Positions 1-6,948 of a stretch of DNA of 15,726 bases are shown here, one piece after another (position 1 is the first letter of the stretch; every line of letters begins with the position of its first letter). The stretch covers positions 1-15,726 of the forward strand of contig JANXSC010000663.1 of assembly GCA_025352845.1 (NCBI GenBank). Reading direction: 5' to 3'. Source of the DNA: Opitutaceae bacterium (GTDB taxonomy: Bacteria; Verrucomicrobiota; Verrucomicrobiia; Opitutales; Opitutaceae). The notes beneath the pieces were generated by a model. That model was not told the origin of the DNA. It saw nothing but the letters and a program-made list of their open reading frames with translations, and did not search any database. A program made the position numbers and the translations under genes.

Positions 1-1
1 C

Positions 2-1222
2 TGCCTCTTGGATTTCTTTCACAGCCCCGCCCTCTGCGTGGATGCCCTAGCGCGAACCTGGGGGCGCGTCGTCCTGGCGACCCATCCCGGCGTGCAGCGG
101 GTCAACGGTCGCCTCGTCCTGCTGGCTGATGGTCTGAAAAAATCCAAGGCGGGCCGCAAGATGCCGGCCGTCAAATCCCTGCACCAAGCTTCGGACGCCA
201 ACACGAAGCCGGAGTATATCATGGGCCATTCGTGCCAAGCGCTCGCTCTGCTGGTCAAGGTCGGCGCGAGCTTTCAAGCCGTGCCACTGACCGCGCGGAT
301 TCACGAGGGTTTGGTGTTCTCCAACCGCGACCGCCGGACGCTGCTCGACAAACTGCTGCTCCTGCTCGCCGCCTTGCGGCTGCCCGAGCCGGTGCTCTTG
401 GTTGCCGACGCCTATTACGCCTGCGGCAAAATCATCGCCGGACTGCTCGATCAAGGCGGCCACCTGATTTCCCGACTCAAGAAAAACGCCTGCGCTTACA
501 CCGTGCCGGTCGGCCCCCGGCGCGCGGGCCGCGGCCGACCTAAACTTTACGGGACCAAAATCCGGCTGCGCGATCTTTTCACCGGGCCCCTGGCGACCAT
601 GCCCAGCCCGATCTACGACGAGCAGGGCGTCACCTTGCGCTGGGTCTGCCGCAACCTGCTCTGGCGTCCCGCCGGCCGTGTCGTCCGCTTCGTTGCCGTC
701 GTTCATCCCCACCGCGGCCAAATTCTGCTCCTGTCCACCGATCTCACGCTCGCTCCAGCCGAGATCATCCGGCTCTACGCCCTGCGCTTCAAGATCGAGG
801 TCAGTTTCAAGCAGGCGCTCCACTCCGTCGGCACCTGGGCCTATCATTTCTGGCTGCGCTCGATGACGCCGCTACGCCGGTTTCAGGGCGACCAATTCCT
901 CCATCACAAGTCCGCGGCCTACCGCACCGCCATCCGCCGAAAGCTCGATGCCTATCACCGCCACATCCAAATCGGCCTCGTCGCCCAAGGTCTCCTCCAA
1001 TGCCTCGCCGCCCTTCACCCGGCTTTGGTCTGGCGCCACTTCGGCTCTTGGCTGCGCACCGTGCGCTCCCCGCATTGCCCCTCCGAGTTCGTCGTCGCCT
1101 GCGCCCTGCGTCATAGCCTGCCGGAATTTATCGCCGCTTCCCCTCAGGGCTCTTCCTTCGAGTTATTCCTCCGCCAACGCCTCGATCTCCAGCGCATCGA
1201 AGGCACTTGCCTCGCCGCTTAA
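2..1222 (+). CDS. DDE transposase, IS4-superfamily-like, 5' end outside window
   Basis: Catalyses cut-and-paste movement of an insertion sequence. The frame is open to the left edge, so the N-terminus may lie outside; 406 residues are visible. Numbering from the TTG at 8, the likely catalytic triad is D41 (in ADGLKKSK), D134 (in VADAYYACG) and E264 (in RFKIEVSFKQ). Y257, R260 and E264 keep the Y-(2)-R-(3)-E spacing of the IS4 'YREK' signature, although the K is not at the usual place. Lys/Arg-rich stretches and a C-terminal helical part (roughly 300-404) follow. No internal stop or frameshift is visible, so the copy may be intact. The stop is TAA. The left end of the element is not in the window, so terminal inverted repeats and target duplication cannot be checked. 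The exact IS family (IS4 versus the related IS701) is uncertain. Confidence 0.85.
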   Translation, partial: CLLDFFHSPALCVDALARTWGRVVLATHPGVQRVNGRLVLLADGLKKSKAGRKMPAVKSLHQASDANTKPEYIMGHSCQALALLVKVGASFQAVPLTARIHEGLVFSNRDRRTLLDKLLLLLAALRLPEPVLLVADAYYACGKIIAGLLDQGGHLISRLKKNACAYTVPVGPRRAGRGRPKLYGTKIRLRDLFTGPLATMPSPIYDEQGVTLRWVCRNLLWRPAGRVVRFVAVVHPHRGQILLLSTDLTLAPAEIIRLYALRFKIEVSFKQALHSVGTWAYHFWLRSMTPLRRFQGDQFLHHKSAAYRTAIRRKLDAYHRHIQIGLVAQGLLQCLAALHPALVWRHFGSWLRTVRSPHCPSEFVVACALRHSLPEFIAASPQGSSFELFLRQRLDLQRIEGTCLAA

Positions 1223-1254
1223 AACGAAACCACTTCCGAACCCGGCACTCTCAA

Positions 1255-1412
1255 GTCCTTAGTGGGCGTCGAATAAGGCCTGTCATTCTGAGCGGAGCGA
1301 AGAATCCACTTTGATTTTCGGGGCGTTTTCAAAGAGGCGAACGTCCAGCTGGATTCTTCGCTGCGCTCAGAATGACAATCAAAGGGCTCCTTTTTCGACG
1401 CTCTCTTAGGAC
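1255..1412. repeat. Nested inverted-repeat, MITE-like element
   Basis: The outer arms 1255-1278 and 1389-1412 are reverse complements at 20 of 24 positions. The inner arms 1281-1308 and 1350-1377 are reverse complements at 27 of 28 positions and contain the core cattctgagcg...gaagaatcc. The central 41 bases hold a further small pair (ctttga 1309-1314 / tcaaag 1329-1334). The inner arm matches a widespread bacterial intergenic repeat that, when mistranslated, gives 'HSERSEESS'/'ILRSAQND' peptides; this recognition is from memory. The element fills most of the gap between the convergent transposase and regulator genes, starting 33 bases after the transposase stop. As RNA it would form a strong hairpin on either strand and could act as a bidirectional terminator, but neither end has a clear T-tract directly after the stem. 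Confidence 0.75.
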
Positions 1413-1443
1413 CCCCACCGTCCTGGCCGTGGAGCAATCCGGC

Positions 1444-2544
1444 TCAAACGGTCTCGCCCGCGATGAATTTCGGCATCAAGCGGATGGTGCGGGGATTGAG
1501 GGTGCGGGTTTCGGCGACTGTCCGGACCAGGCGTGAAATTTCCCGCCCAAAGCGCTCGGTGTCGATGGCGTATCGCGTGACAACCGGACTGACGTGGTCG
1601 AGGAAATTCTCCCCATCCCGACTGACCACGGCCGCGTCCCGCGGGATGTGCCGATTGCGCCTCAGCAGATGGGTGATGACCGTAAGGACATCCAAGGATC
1701 GGAGGACGAAATAGGCCGTGAACGGAGCATCGGAACGCAAGGTCTGGTCGAGCAGCGTCACCAGGTGGTCGCGGCTGCGGTAGGACATCACCTGCAGGGT
1801 CGCGCTGGGTTCCGAAGCAATTGCTGCGCTGAAACCGCGCACGCTCTCGTTGTCACCGCCGGTATTTTCGTCGGAGCGCACCAAGGTGATGCGGCGATGT
1901 CCCTTCCGCAGCAAGAGGGCTCCGGCGTGCCGGCCGGTGGCGTGATGCGCGGCGTCCACCGAAGGCAGGCCGATCCCCTCGCTGCAGGTGCCGGCCACCA
2001 GGCAGCGCAGGGAGTGGCGCAAAAACCATTCTTGCATCGGCCGGACGGAGGTAATGAGCAGCCAGGTGGCGGCCGGGGAGCGGGCGGTGAGTTCCTGGAG
2101 AGCGCGGTCGGGATGCCGGGTGAAACAGGATCGACTGACGTGCATATGCGTCGTCCAGCCACTGCGGCCCAGATGGTCGCGCAGGGCGTCGATCATGAGC
2201 ACCATGTTGGGAGCGAGGCGTCGCAGGGGCATGGGTGAGATCAGCGCGACCGTCCTGCCTGACGGGTGAATGCTTGCGGCTTTCGCCACGATGCATCGGC
2301 GGCTGCGCGCGGCGGAAGTGAGTTCTCCCGCGCGTTGCAATTCGATGAGGGCGGCCCGGAGCGTGGGTCGGCTGACTTCCAGCGTCTGGCACAGCTCGCG
2401 CTCGCCAGGCATGGTCTCACGCCAGTAACCGGCGGCGAGGGCCGCGCGCAGGCTTTGGATGGTTTGCACCACGAGGGACACGCGCTGTGGAGGCACCAGC
2501 GGCAGAACGGGGAAGGTTTTCATCTGGTCATGAAATCTAACCAA
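1444..2544 (-). CDS. Transcriptional regulator, GntR-type winged helix plus LacI-type sensor domain
   Basis: Probable sugar-responsive DNA-binding regulator in the cytoplasm. Residues ~22-88 form a GntR-type winged helix: the PGERELCQTLEVSRPTLRAAL stretch is the recognition helix region, followed by ELQRAGEL and a basic wing. Residues ~97-366 look like a LacI/periplasmic-binding-protein sensor, beginning TVALISPMPLRRLAPNM, an arrangement like AraR-type repressors. The 366-residue length is normal for such fusions. The given start is a TTG at 2544 preceded by AAGGG with a 7-base spacer. An ATG at 2523 (MKTFPVLPL) gives a 359-residue protein but has no clear ribosome site. The gene is divergent from the TonB-dependent receptor, with 89 bases between them, which suggests that it controls the receptor and perhaps itself. 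The effector is unknown. Confidence 0.85.
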   Translation of the reverse strand: MVRFHDQMKTFPVLPLVPPQRVSLVVQTIQSLRAALAAGYWRETMPGERELCQTLEVSRPTLRAALIELQRAGELTSAARSRRCIVAKAASIHPSGRTVALISPMPLRRLAPNMVLMIDALRDHLGRSGWTTHMHVSRSCFTRHPDRALQELTARSPAATWLLITSVRPMQEWFLRHSLRCLVAGTCSEGIGLPSVDAAHHATGRHAGALLLRKGHRRITLVRSDENTGGDNESVRGFSAAIASEPSATLQVMSYRSRDHLVTLLDQTLRSDAPFTAYFVLRSLDVLTVITHLLRRNRHIPRDAAVVSRDGENFLDHVSPVVTRYAIDTERFGREISRLVRTVAETRTLNPRTIRLMPKFIAGETV

Positions 2545-2554
2545 AAGAATGCCC

Positions 2555-2582
2555 TTGCGGCACTTCCTCGCAACAAAATACT
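2555..2582 (+). promoter_or_regulatory. Candidate receptor promoter with overlapping dyad
   Basis: In the 89-base divergent gap there is an inverted repeat ttgcg (2555-2559) / cgcaa (2569-2573) with a 9-base spacer, a plausible site for a dimeric GntR-type regulator. It overlaps a weak sigma70-like pair: TTGCGG at 2555-2560 (3 of 6), a 16-base spacer, then AATACT at 2577-2582 (4 of 6), about 50 bases before the receptor ATG. The same DNA covers the region just upstream of the regulator's start. Short dyads occur by chance, so this is a candidate only. Confidence 0.25.
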
Positions 2583-2633
2583 ACGACTGTCTCCCGGCCG
2601 TCCATTCCCTTCGTCGGTCGCCGATTTGCTTCC

Positions 2634-5600
2634 ATGACTCCAAAATTTCCCGTGCTCCGCGTTCGGAGAATGCTGGCGGGTGTCCTGGCCCTGCTGAGTC
2701 TCTCCTTTGATACCCTCCCCGCCCAAACCGGGAATCGCGGTGAGATCCAGGGCCGGGTGTTCAATGTTTCGGGTGGGAGCTACCTGACCAACGCCCGGAT
2801 CGCCGTGAAAGGCACCGACGTTGAAGCCTTCACCAACAGCAGTGGAGACTACATCCTGCACAGCCTTCCGGCGGGAGAGGTCACCGTCGTCGTGACCTAC
2901 ACGGGACTCGAGCCGCAATCGGCCACGGTTAAGGTCGAGGCCGGAAAGAACGTCCGGAAGGATTTCGAGCTTGAATCCATCCGCAGCGCCACCACCTACG
3001 CCGGCAAGGTGTTCGTGCTCGATGCGTTTTCCGTCGAGGAGAAACGCATGAATGTGCAAGCACTGGCGTTGAACGAGCAACGCAACGCGGCCAACATCAG
3101 GAATGTCGTCGCGGCGGGCGAGTTCGGCGACTCCGGAGAGGGCAGCGCGGTCGAACTCATCAAGTATTTGCCGGGGGTCAACGTCGACACGTCCACGGCC
3201 GGGCAGGGCGTCTCGCTCCGCGGGTTTCCCAGCAGCGGCACTCTTGTCACCATCGATGGGGGCGAGGTGGCGAGCAGCGCGTCGTTTGGCGCCGGCCGTA
3301 ACGTCGAGTTGGGGGCGCTGCGGCTGAACAATATCAGCCGGATCGAAATCACCAAGGTGCCCACGCCCGATCTGCCGGCGAACGCGCAAGGCGGGGCGAT
3401 CAACGCGATCAGCAAAAGCGGTTTCGAACGGCGGACTCCGGAGTTCTCGTACCGGGCTTATGGCACCTTCAACAGCCGGGGGTTTGTCGGACACAGCCTG
3501 GGCGAACAGGGCAGCCGTTCGGACCTCAAGGCGCGTCCGTTGCTGGGCGGGGCCAATGTGGCCTACGCGGTTCCGATCAATCGATCCTTTGCCCTGACCA
3601 TTTCCAGCAGCGCCACCCTGCGCTCGAGCACCTACAACACGCGCGAGGTGCTTACCCCTTGGGATCTCAACCAGAATGTGCTGAGCCAGGTGGACACGAA
3701 TCCGACGGAGCGGCTCGGAAAATCGGGCGATGGCGCTCTGGGCGTCGAATGGCGGATGGGGGATTACAATTTGCTGAAGGCAAATCTGCTCTATGTCGAC
3801 GCCACGCTCTACGCGGCCGAGCACCGCTCGAGCTATGTTTTCGGCGGGGGCGTCACCGGTGGGTCGGAGTTCTCCCAAGGCGCGACGCCCGGCGTGGGCT
3901 CAGCGATCATGACGGGCACGGATTTCAAGCGCAACGAACGCACCCGGCAAATCACGCTCAACGACACCTACCGGCGCGGGGCCTGGCGAATCGACCTGAA
4001 CCTTTCACTTTCGAGAAACCGTACCACCTACCGCGATGATGCCAGCGGATATCTCGGCCTTACCGATCTTCGCATCACCAATCTGGTGCTGCGGGCGACG
4101 GGGCTTTACGCGGGCACGCCGAAATCCGCCCAGCCGCGCGACGTCACCGCCGTCGATCGCGCGGGGGTGCCGGTGGGTGTTTTCGATCCCGCGGCCTATT
4201 CGCTGAACAGCGTACGGAGGCAGACTCATTACGACACGACGGACGGCAAGGATCAGGTCAAAGCCGACCTGAGTCGGGAATTCGGGGCCGGGTTCTCGCT
4301 GCGGTCCGGTGCCGCGATCAATCGACAAACCCGGGACGCGCGACGTGATTTCATGCTCTGGAATTTTCGTCCCACGGCCACGGTGACCGATCGACAGGTC
4401 CGGAACTACGACCTGCTGGACCCGGCCTATCCTGCGGCGGCGAAGGGCTATTTTCCCGGGCGTGTGCCGCCGATGCTGGACGCGACGAAGCTCTTCGCGT
4501 TGTTCAGCCAGCGGCCCGAGTACTTCGTGCCCGATATCACCTGGCATGCCCAGAACGTGCTGGCGTCGAAATTTTTTCGGGAAACGATTTCGGCGGGATA
4601 CGTTCGCGTCGACTGGAAGCGATTCGAGAACCGCCTGTGGCTGGTGGGCGGAGTGCGTTTCGAAAACACCGCGGACGAAGGGCGGGGACCGTTTTTCGAT
4701 CGAAACGGATTCTATGCCAAGGATCAGAACGGAAAGCTCCAGCGCACCGCCGCCGGCGCGCTCATTCCGCTGACGAACGACCTGCTGGAACGGCAGAAAC
4801 TGCAGTACCAGAATCGCGCCGCCGTCGCCGAGCGGAGCTACGACGGATATTTTCCCAGCCTCAACGGGAGCTTTCGCTTCACCGACGATCTGATCCTCCG
4901 GGTCGGTTACGCCCGGACGACGGGGCGGCCCAATCTCACCGAAATTGTGCCCAATACCACGCTCCCCGACGCCACGGCCGCCGCCGCGGGCACAGACCGG
5001 ATCATCCGGGTGATCAACGCAGGACTCCGGCCCTGGACCTCGGATGGGTACGATGTTTCCTTCGACTCCTATCACGCGAAGGGCGGCGTGGGGAGCGTCG
5101 GGGTGTTCACGAAAACGATCGCCGATTTCTTCGGCACCACCCAGACGGCGGCGACGCCGGCGCTCCTGCAAAGCCTGAACATTCCGGAGCAGTTCGAAGG
5201 CGAGTTTGCCGGCTACGACATTCTCACGAAGCGGAACGTGGGCACCGCGCGCATCTCGGGACTGGAATGCAGCTATCGGCAGTCACTTTTCTTTCTCCCG
5301 TCATGGGGAAAAAATTTCCAGCTCTGGGGAAACGCCACCGTGCTGCACCTCACCGGACCCAACAGTGCGGATTTCAGCAACTATGTGCCCAAGGTCCTCA
5401 ACTGGGGAGTGAACTTTGCGCGAGGGAAATTCTCGGCGCGAATGAACTGGAACCAGCGCGGACGGACGCGGCTGACGCTCCAGGCCGTGAGCGCTGTCGT
5501 GCCCGAGTCGACCTACCTTTATCTGGTTCCGCGCACAACGGTCTCCGCCGATTTTGAATACCGGGTATCCAAGCGGCTTTCGTTCAGCGGGACTGTAACC

Positions 5601-5723
5601 AACCTGACGGACACGCCGATCATCTACGAGCGGTACGGACCGAAGACGCCTGACTTCGCAAAAACATATCGACTGTTTGTGCCAGGTTCGGAATTCACCT
5701 TGGGCATCAAGGGAACGTTTTAG
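2634..5723 (+). CDS. TonB-dependent outer-membrane receptor with carboxypeptidase-regulatory-like N-domain
   Basis: Outer-membrane transporter powered by TonB-ExbBD, probably importing oligosaccharides. It has 1029 residues. There is a signal peptide at ~1-30 (basic VLRVRR, hydrophobic MLAGVLALLSLSF, cut near LPA-Q). A carboxypeptidase-D regulatory-like beta-sandwich spans ~38-115 (GEIQGRVFN, NSSGDYILHSLPAGEVTV). A TonB-box-like segment, VFVLDAFSV, starts at 126. The plug covers ~150-265 (ELIKYLPGVNV, VSLRGFPSSG, RIEITKVPTPDLPANAQGGAIN). The rest is a 22-strand-type barrel ending in GIKGTF; the terminal Phe is the usual assembly signal. The start ATG at 2634 lacks a clear ribosome site. No SusD gene lies beside it, so it is not a canonical Bacteroidetes SusCD pair; stand-alone receptors of this form are common in Opitutaceae. 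The substrate is inferred from its neighbours. Confidence 0.93.
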   Translation: MTPKFPVLRVRRMLAGVLALLSLSFDTLPAQTGNRGEIQGRVFNVSGGSYLTNARIAVKGTDVEAFTNSSGDYILHSLPAGEVTVVVTYTGLEPQSATVKVEAGKNVRKDFELESIRSATTYAGKVFVLDAFSVEEKRMNVQALALNEQRNAANIRNVVAAGEFGDSGEGSAVELIKYLPGVNVDTSTAGQGVSLRGFPSSGTLVTIDGGEVASSASFGAGRNVELGALRLNNISRIEITKVPTPDLPANAQGGAINAISKSGFERRTPEFSYRAYGTFNSRGFVGHSLGEQGSRSDLKARPLLGGANVAYAVPINRSFALTISSSATLRSSTYNTREVLTPWDLNQNVLSQVDTNPTERLGKSGDGALGVEWRMGDYNLLKANLLYVDATLYAAEHRSSYVFGGGVTGGSEFSQGATPGVGSAIMTGTDFKRNERTRQITLNDTYRRGAWRIDLNLSLSRNRTTYRDDASGYLGLTDLRITNLVLRATGLYAGTPKSAQPRDVTAVDRAGVPVGVFDPAAYSLNSVRRQTHYDTTDGKDQVKADLSREFGAGFSLRSGAAINRQTRDARRDFMLWNFRPTATVTDRQVRNYDLLDPAYPAAAKGYFPGRVPPMLDATKLFALFSQRPEYFVPDITWHAQNVLASKFFRETISAGYVRVDWKRFENRLWLVGGVRFENTADEGRGPFFDRNGFYAKDQNGKLQRTAAGALIPLTNDLLERQKLQYQNRAAVAERSYDGYFPSLNGSFRFTDDLILRVGYARTTGRPNLTEIVPNTTLPDATAAAAGTDRIIRVINAGLRPWTSDGYDVSFDSYHAKGGVGSVGVFTKTIADFFGTTQTAATPALLQSLNIPEQFEGEFAGYDILTKRNVGTARISGLECSYRQSLFFLPSWGKNFQLWGNATVLHLTGPNSADFSNYVPKVLNWGVNFARGKFSARMNWNQRGRTRLTLQAVSAVVPESTYLYLVPRTTVSADFEYRVSKRLSFSGTVTNLTDTPIIYERYGPKTPDFAKTYRLFVPGSEFTLGIKGTF

Positions 5724-5880
5724 CGTCCGAAGTCTGAAACGTTATTGGATTCACCCGTCGTTCATTGGACTCATGGTCACTATCGCCCCAATCCATCGGG
5801 GTGCAGTCCGCGAAGCCGCCGAGCCTCCTATTTTCCGGTCCACACCAGTCCGGCCGCGGTATCTTGGTCGTGTGGGCGCC
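5724..5880 (+). promoter_or_regulatory. Intergenic region with 20-base-spaced direct repeat and weak hairpin
   Basis: This is the longest gap inside the plus-strand gene run and the likeliest place for a second promoter. ATTGGATTCA (5744-5753) recurs as ATTGGACTCA (5764-5773), 9 of 10 bases identical and exactly 20 bases apart, i.e. about two helical turns on one DNA face. A weak stem, 5784-5789 with 5798-5803 (six pairs including one G-U), follows without a T-tract, so it is not a convincing terminator. No -10/-35 pair stands out. Confidence 0.3.
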
Positions 5881-6948
5881 ATGAACCGGCGGCCCCGATG
5901 GACCATAGGCTGGAGGTGGCGGCAAACGGGGACGGTGCAAAGACTCGGCGCGTGCCTCGTAATGCTGGTCGTGGCCCGGGCACAGGACCGACCGTCGTCG
6001 TATCCGCAAGTGACCCCGCGCCCGAGGACCGTACACTTCGAAAGTACGCCGCCGACTTTTTCTGACATTCCCTATGGCCCGCATTTCCGCCAGACGATCG
6101 ATGTCTGGCAGGCGCGGTCAAATTGGCCGACCCCGTTGGTGTTTTATGTACATGGTGGCGGTTGGGCGGCCGATGACAAAAGCGAGATCCACCAGCATCT
6201 TGACGTGCAGGCCTTTCTCGACGCCGGGATCTCCGTGGCTGCGGCGAATTACCGATTTCTCGCGGATGCAAATAAAGCAGGGGTGACACCGCCGGTAGAG
6301 TGGCCACTCGGCGACACGCGGCGCGCGCTGCAGTTCCTGCGCTCAAAAGCCCTCGAATGGAACTTCGACACGACGCGCGTCGCTGCCACCGGGGTCAGCG
6401 CCGGAGGTTGCGCATCGCTCTGGCTCGCCTTGCACGATGATATGGCAGAACCGCACAGCCCCGACCCCGTCGCGCGCGAATCCACCCGTCTCTGTTGCGT
6501 CGCTGCGAAGGCACCCGTGACCTCGCTCGACCCGAAGCAGCTACGCGAATGGATCCCCAACAGCATCTTCAGCGCCCACGCTTTCGGCTTCGCGGAGATG
6601 ACCCGGGCCGATTCCTTTGCGCCCTTTCTCGCCGCCCGCGATTCCTATCTGCCGCAGATCCGGCGCTTCTCGCCCATCGAGTTCGCCAGCAGCGACGATC
6701 CGCCCGTCTTCATGGAGTTCCCGACCCAGGACAAGCCGCCGGTGCCGGGCGAACCCCAGACCGATCCGAATCACTCCGCTGTGTCGGGTTTAATGCTGGA
6801 GCGCAAACTGCAAGCCCTCGGCGTGAAGGTGGAACTGCGCTATCGCGGCGATGCCAGGACGGGGCACGCCAACGTGCAGGAGTTTTTGATCGATCTCTTG
6901 CGACCGGGATCGCGACGGATGAAAAAGGAAACGGGAGGCCGGCGTTGA
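5881..6948 (+). CDS. Secreted alpha/beta-hydrolase (BD-FAE / carboxylesterase-like)
   Basis: Predicted exported esterase that removes acyl groups (acetyl or aromatic) from glycans. It has 355 residues from ATG 5881 (MNRRPRW). A basic N-region is followed by LGACLVMLVVARA-Q, which looks like a signal peptide cut near residue 36. The oxyanion motif HGGGW is at 91-95, the nucleophile elbow GVSAGG has S173, and likely acid and base are D284 (TQDKP) and H329 (TGHANV). This arrangement matches the hormone-sensitive-lipase/BD-FAE group of alpha/beta hydrolases. The open frame extends upstream into the receptor gene, but that part overlaps coding sequence and does not resemble the family, so the ATG just before the signal peptide was chosen; its ribosome site is poor. 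The last four bases overlap the next gene's likely start. Substrate and acyl specificity are not readable from sequence. Confidence 0.85.
   Translation: MNRRPRWTIGWRWRQTGTVQRLGACLVMLVVARAQDRPSSYPQVTPRPRTVHFESTPPTFSDIPYGPHFRQTIDVWQARSNWPTPLVFYVHGGGWAADDKSEIHQHLDVQAFLDAGISVAAANYRFLADANKAGVTPPVEWPLGDTRRALQFLRSKALEWNFDTTRVAATGVSAGGCASLWLALHDDMAEPHSPDPVARESTRLCCVAAKAPVTSLDPKQLREWIPNSIFSAHAFGFAEMTRADSFAPFLAARDSYLPQIRRFSPIEFASSDDPPVFMEFPTQDKPPVPGEPQTDPNHSAVSGLMLERKLQALGVKVELRYRGDARTGHANVQEFLIDLLRPGSRRMKKETGGRR
6933..6938 (+). promoter_or_regulatory. Strong Shine-Dalgarno supporting a TTG start at 6945
   Basis: GGGAGG lies 6 bases before TTG 6945, inside the 3' end of the esterase gene. It is among the best ribosome sites in the window and decides the start of the next gene in favour of TTG over the later ATG at 7008. 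TTG overlaps the esterase stop in the form TTGA, so the two genes are probably translationally coupled. Confidence 0.6.

Noticed and set aside
1219..1437. Small minus-strand open frame with HSERSEESS and ILRSAQND peptides
   Set aside because: These peptides are the well-known mistranslation of the intergenic inverted repeat at 1281-1377, not a gene.
2520..3878. A 452-codon open frame on the minus strand opposite the receptor gene
   Set aside because: It is antisense to a receptor with clear domains; long shadow frames are expected in GC-rich coding DNA, and its translation has no recognisable domain or export signal.
4005..5171. A 388-codon minus-strand open frame inside the receptor gene
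   Set aside because: Lies entirely within the barrel-coding part of the receptor and resembles no protein family.
5784..5803. Hairpin after the receptor stop as a rho-independent terminator
   Set aside because: Six-pair stem with a G-U, an 8-base loop and no following T-tract; too weak.
5677..5880. N-terminal extension of the esterase into the receptor gene
   Set aside because: The first 68 codons overlap receptor coding sequence or the gap and lie ahead of a good signal peptide beginning at ATG 5881.
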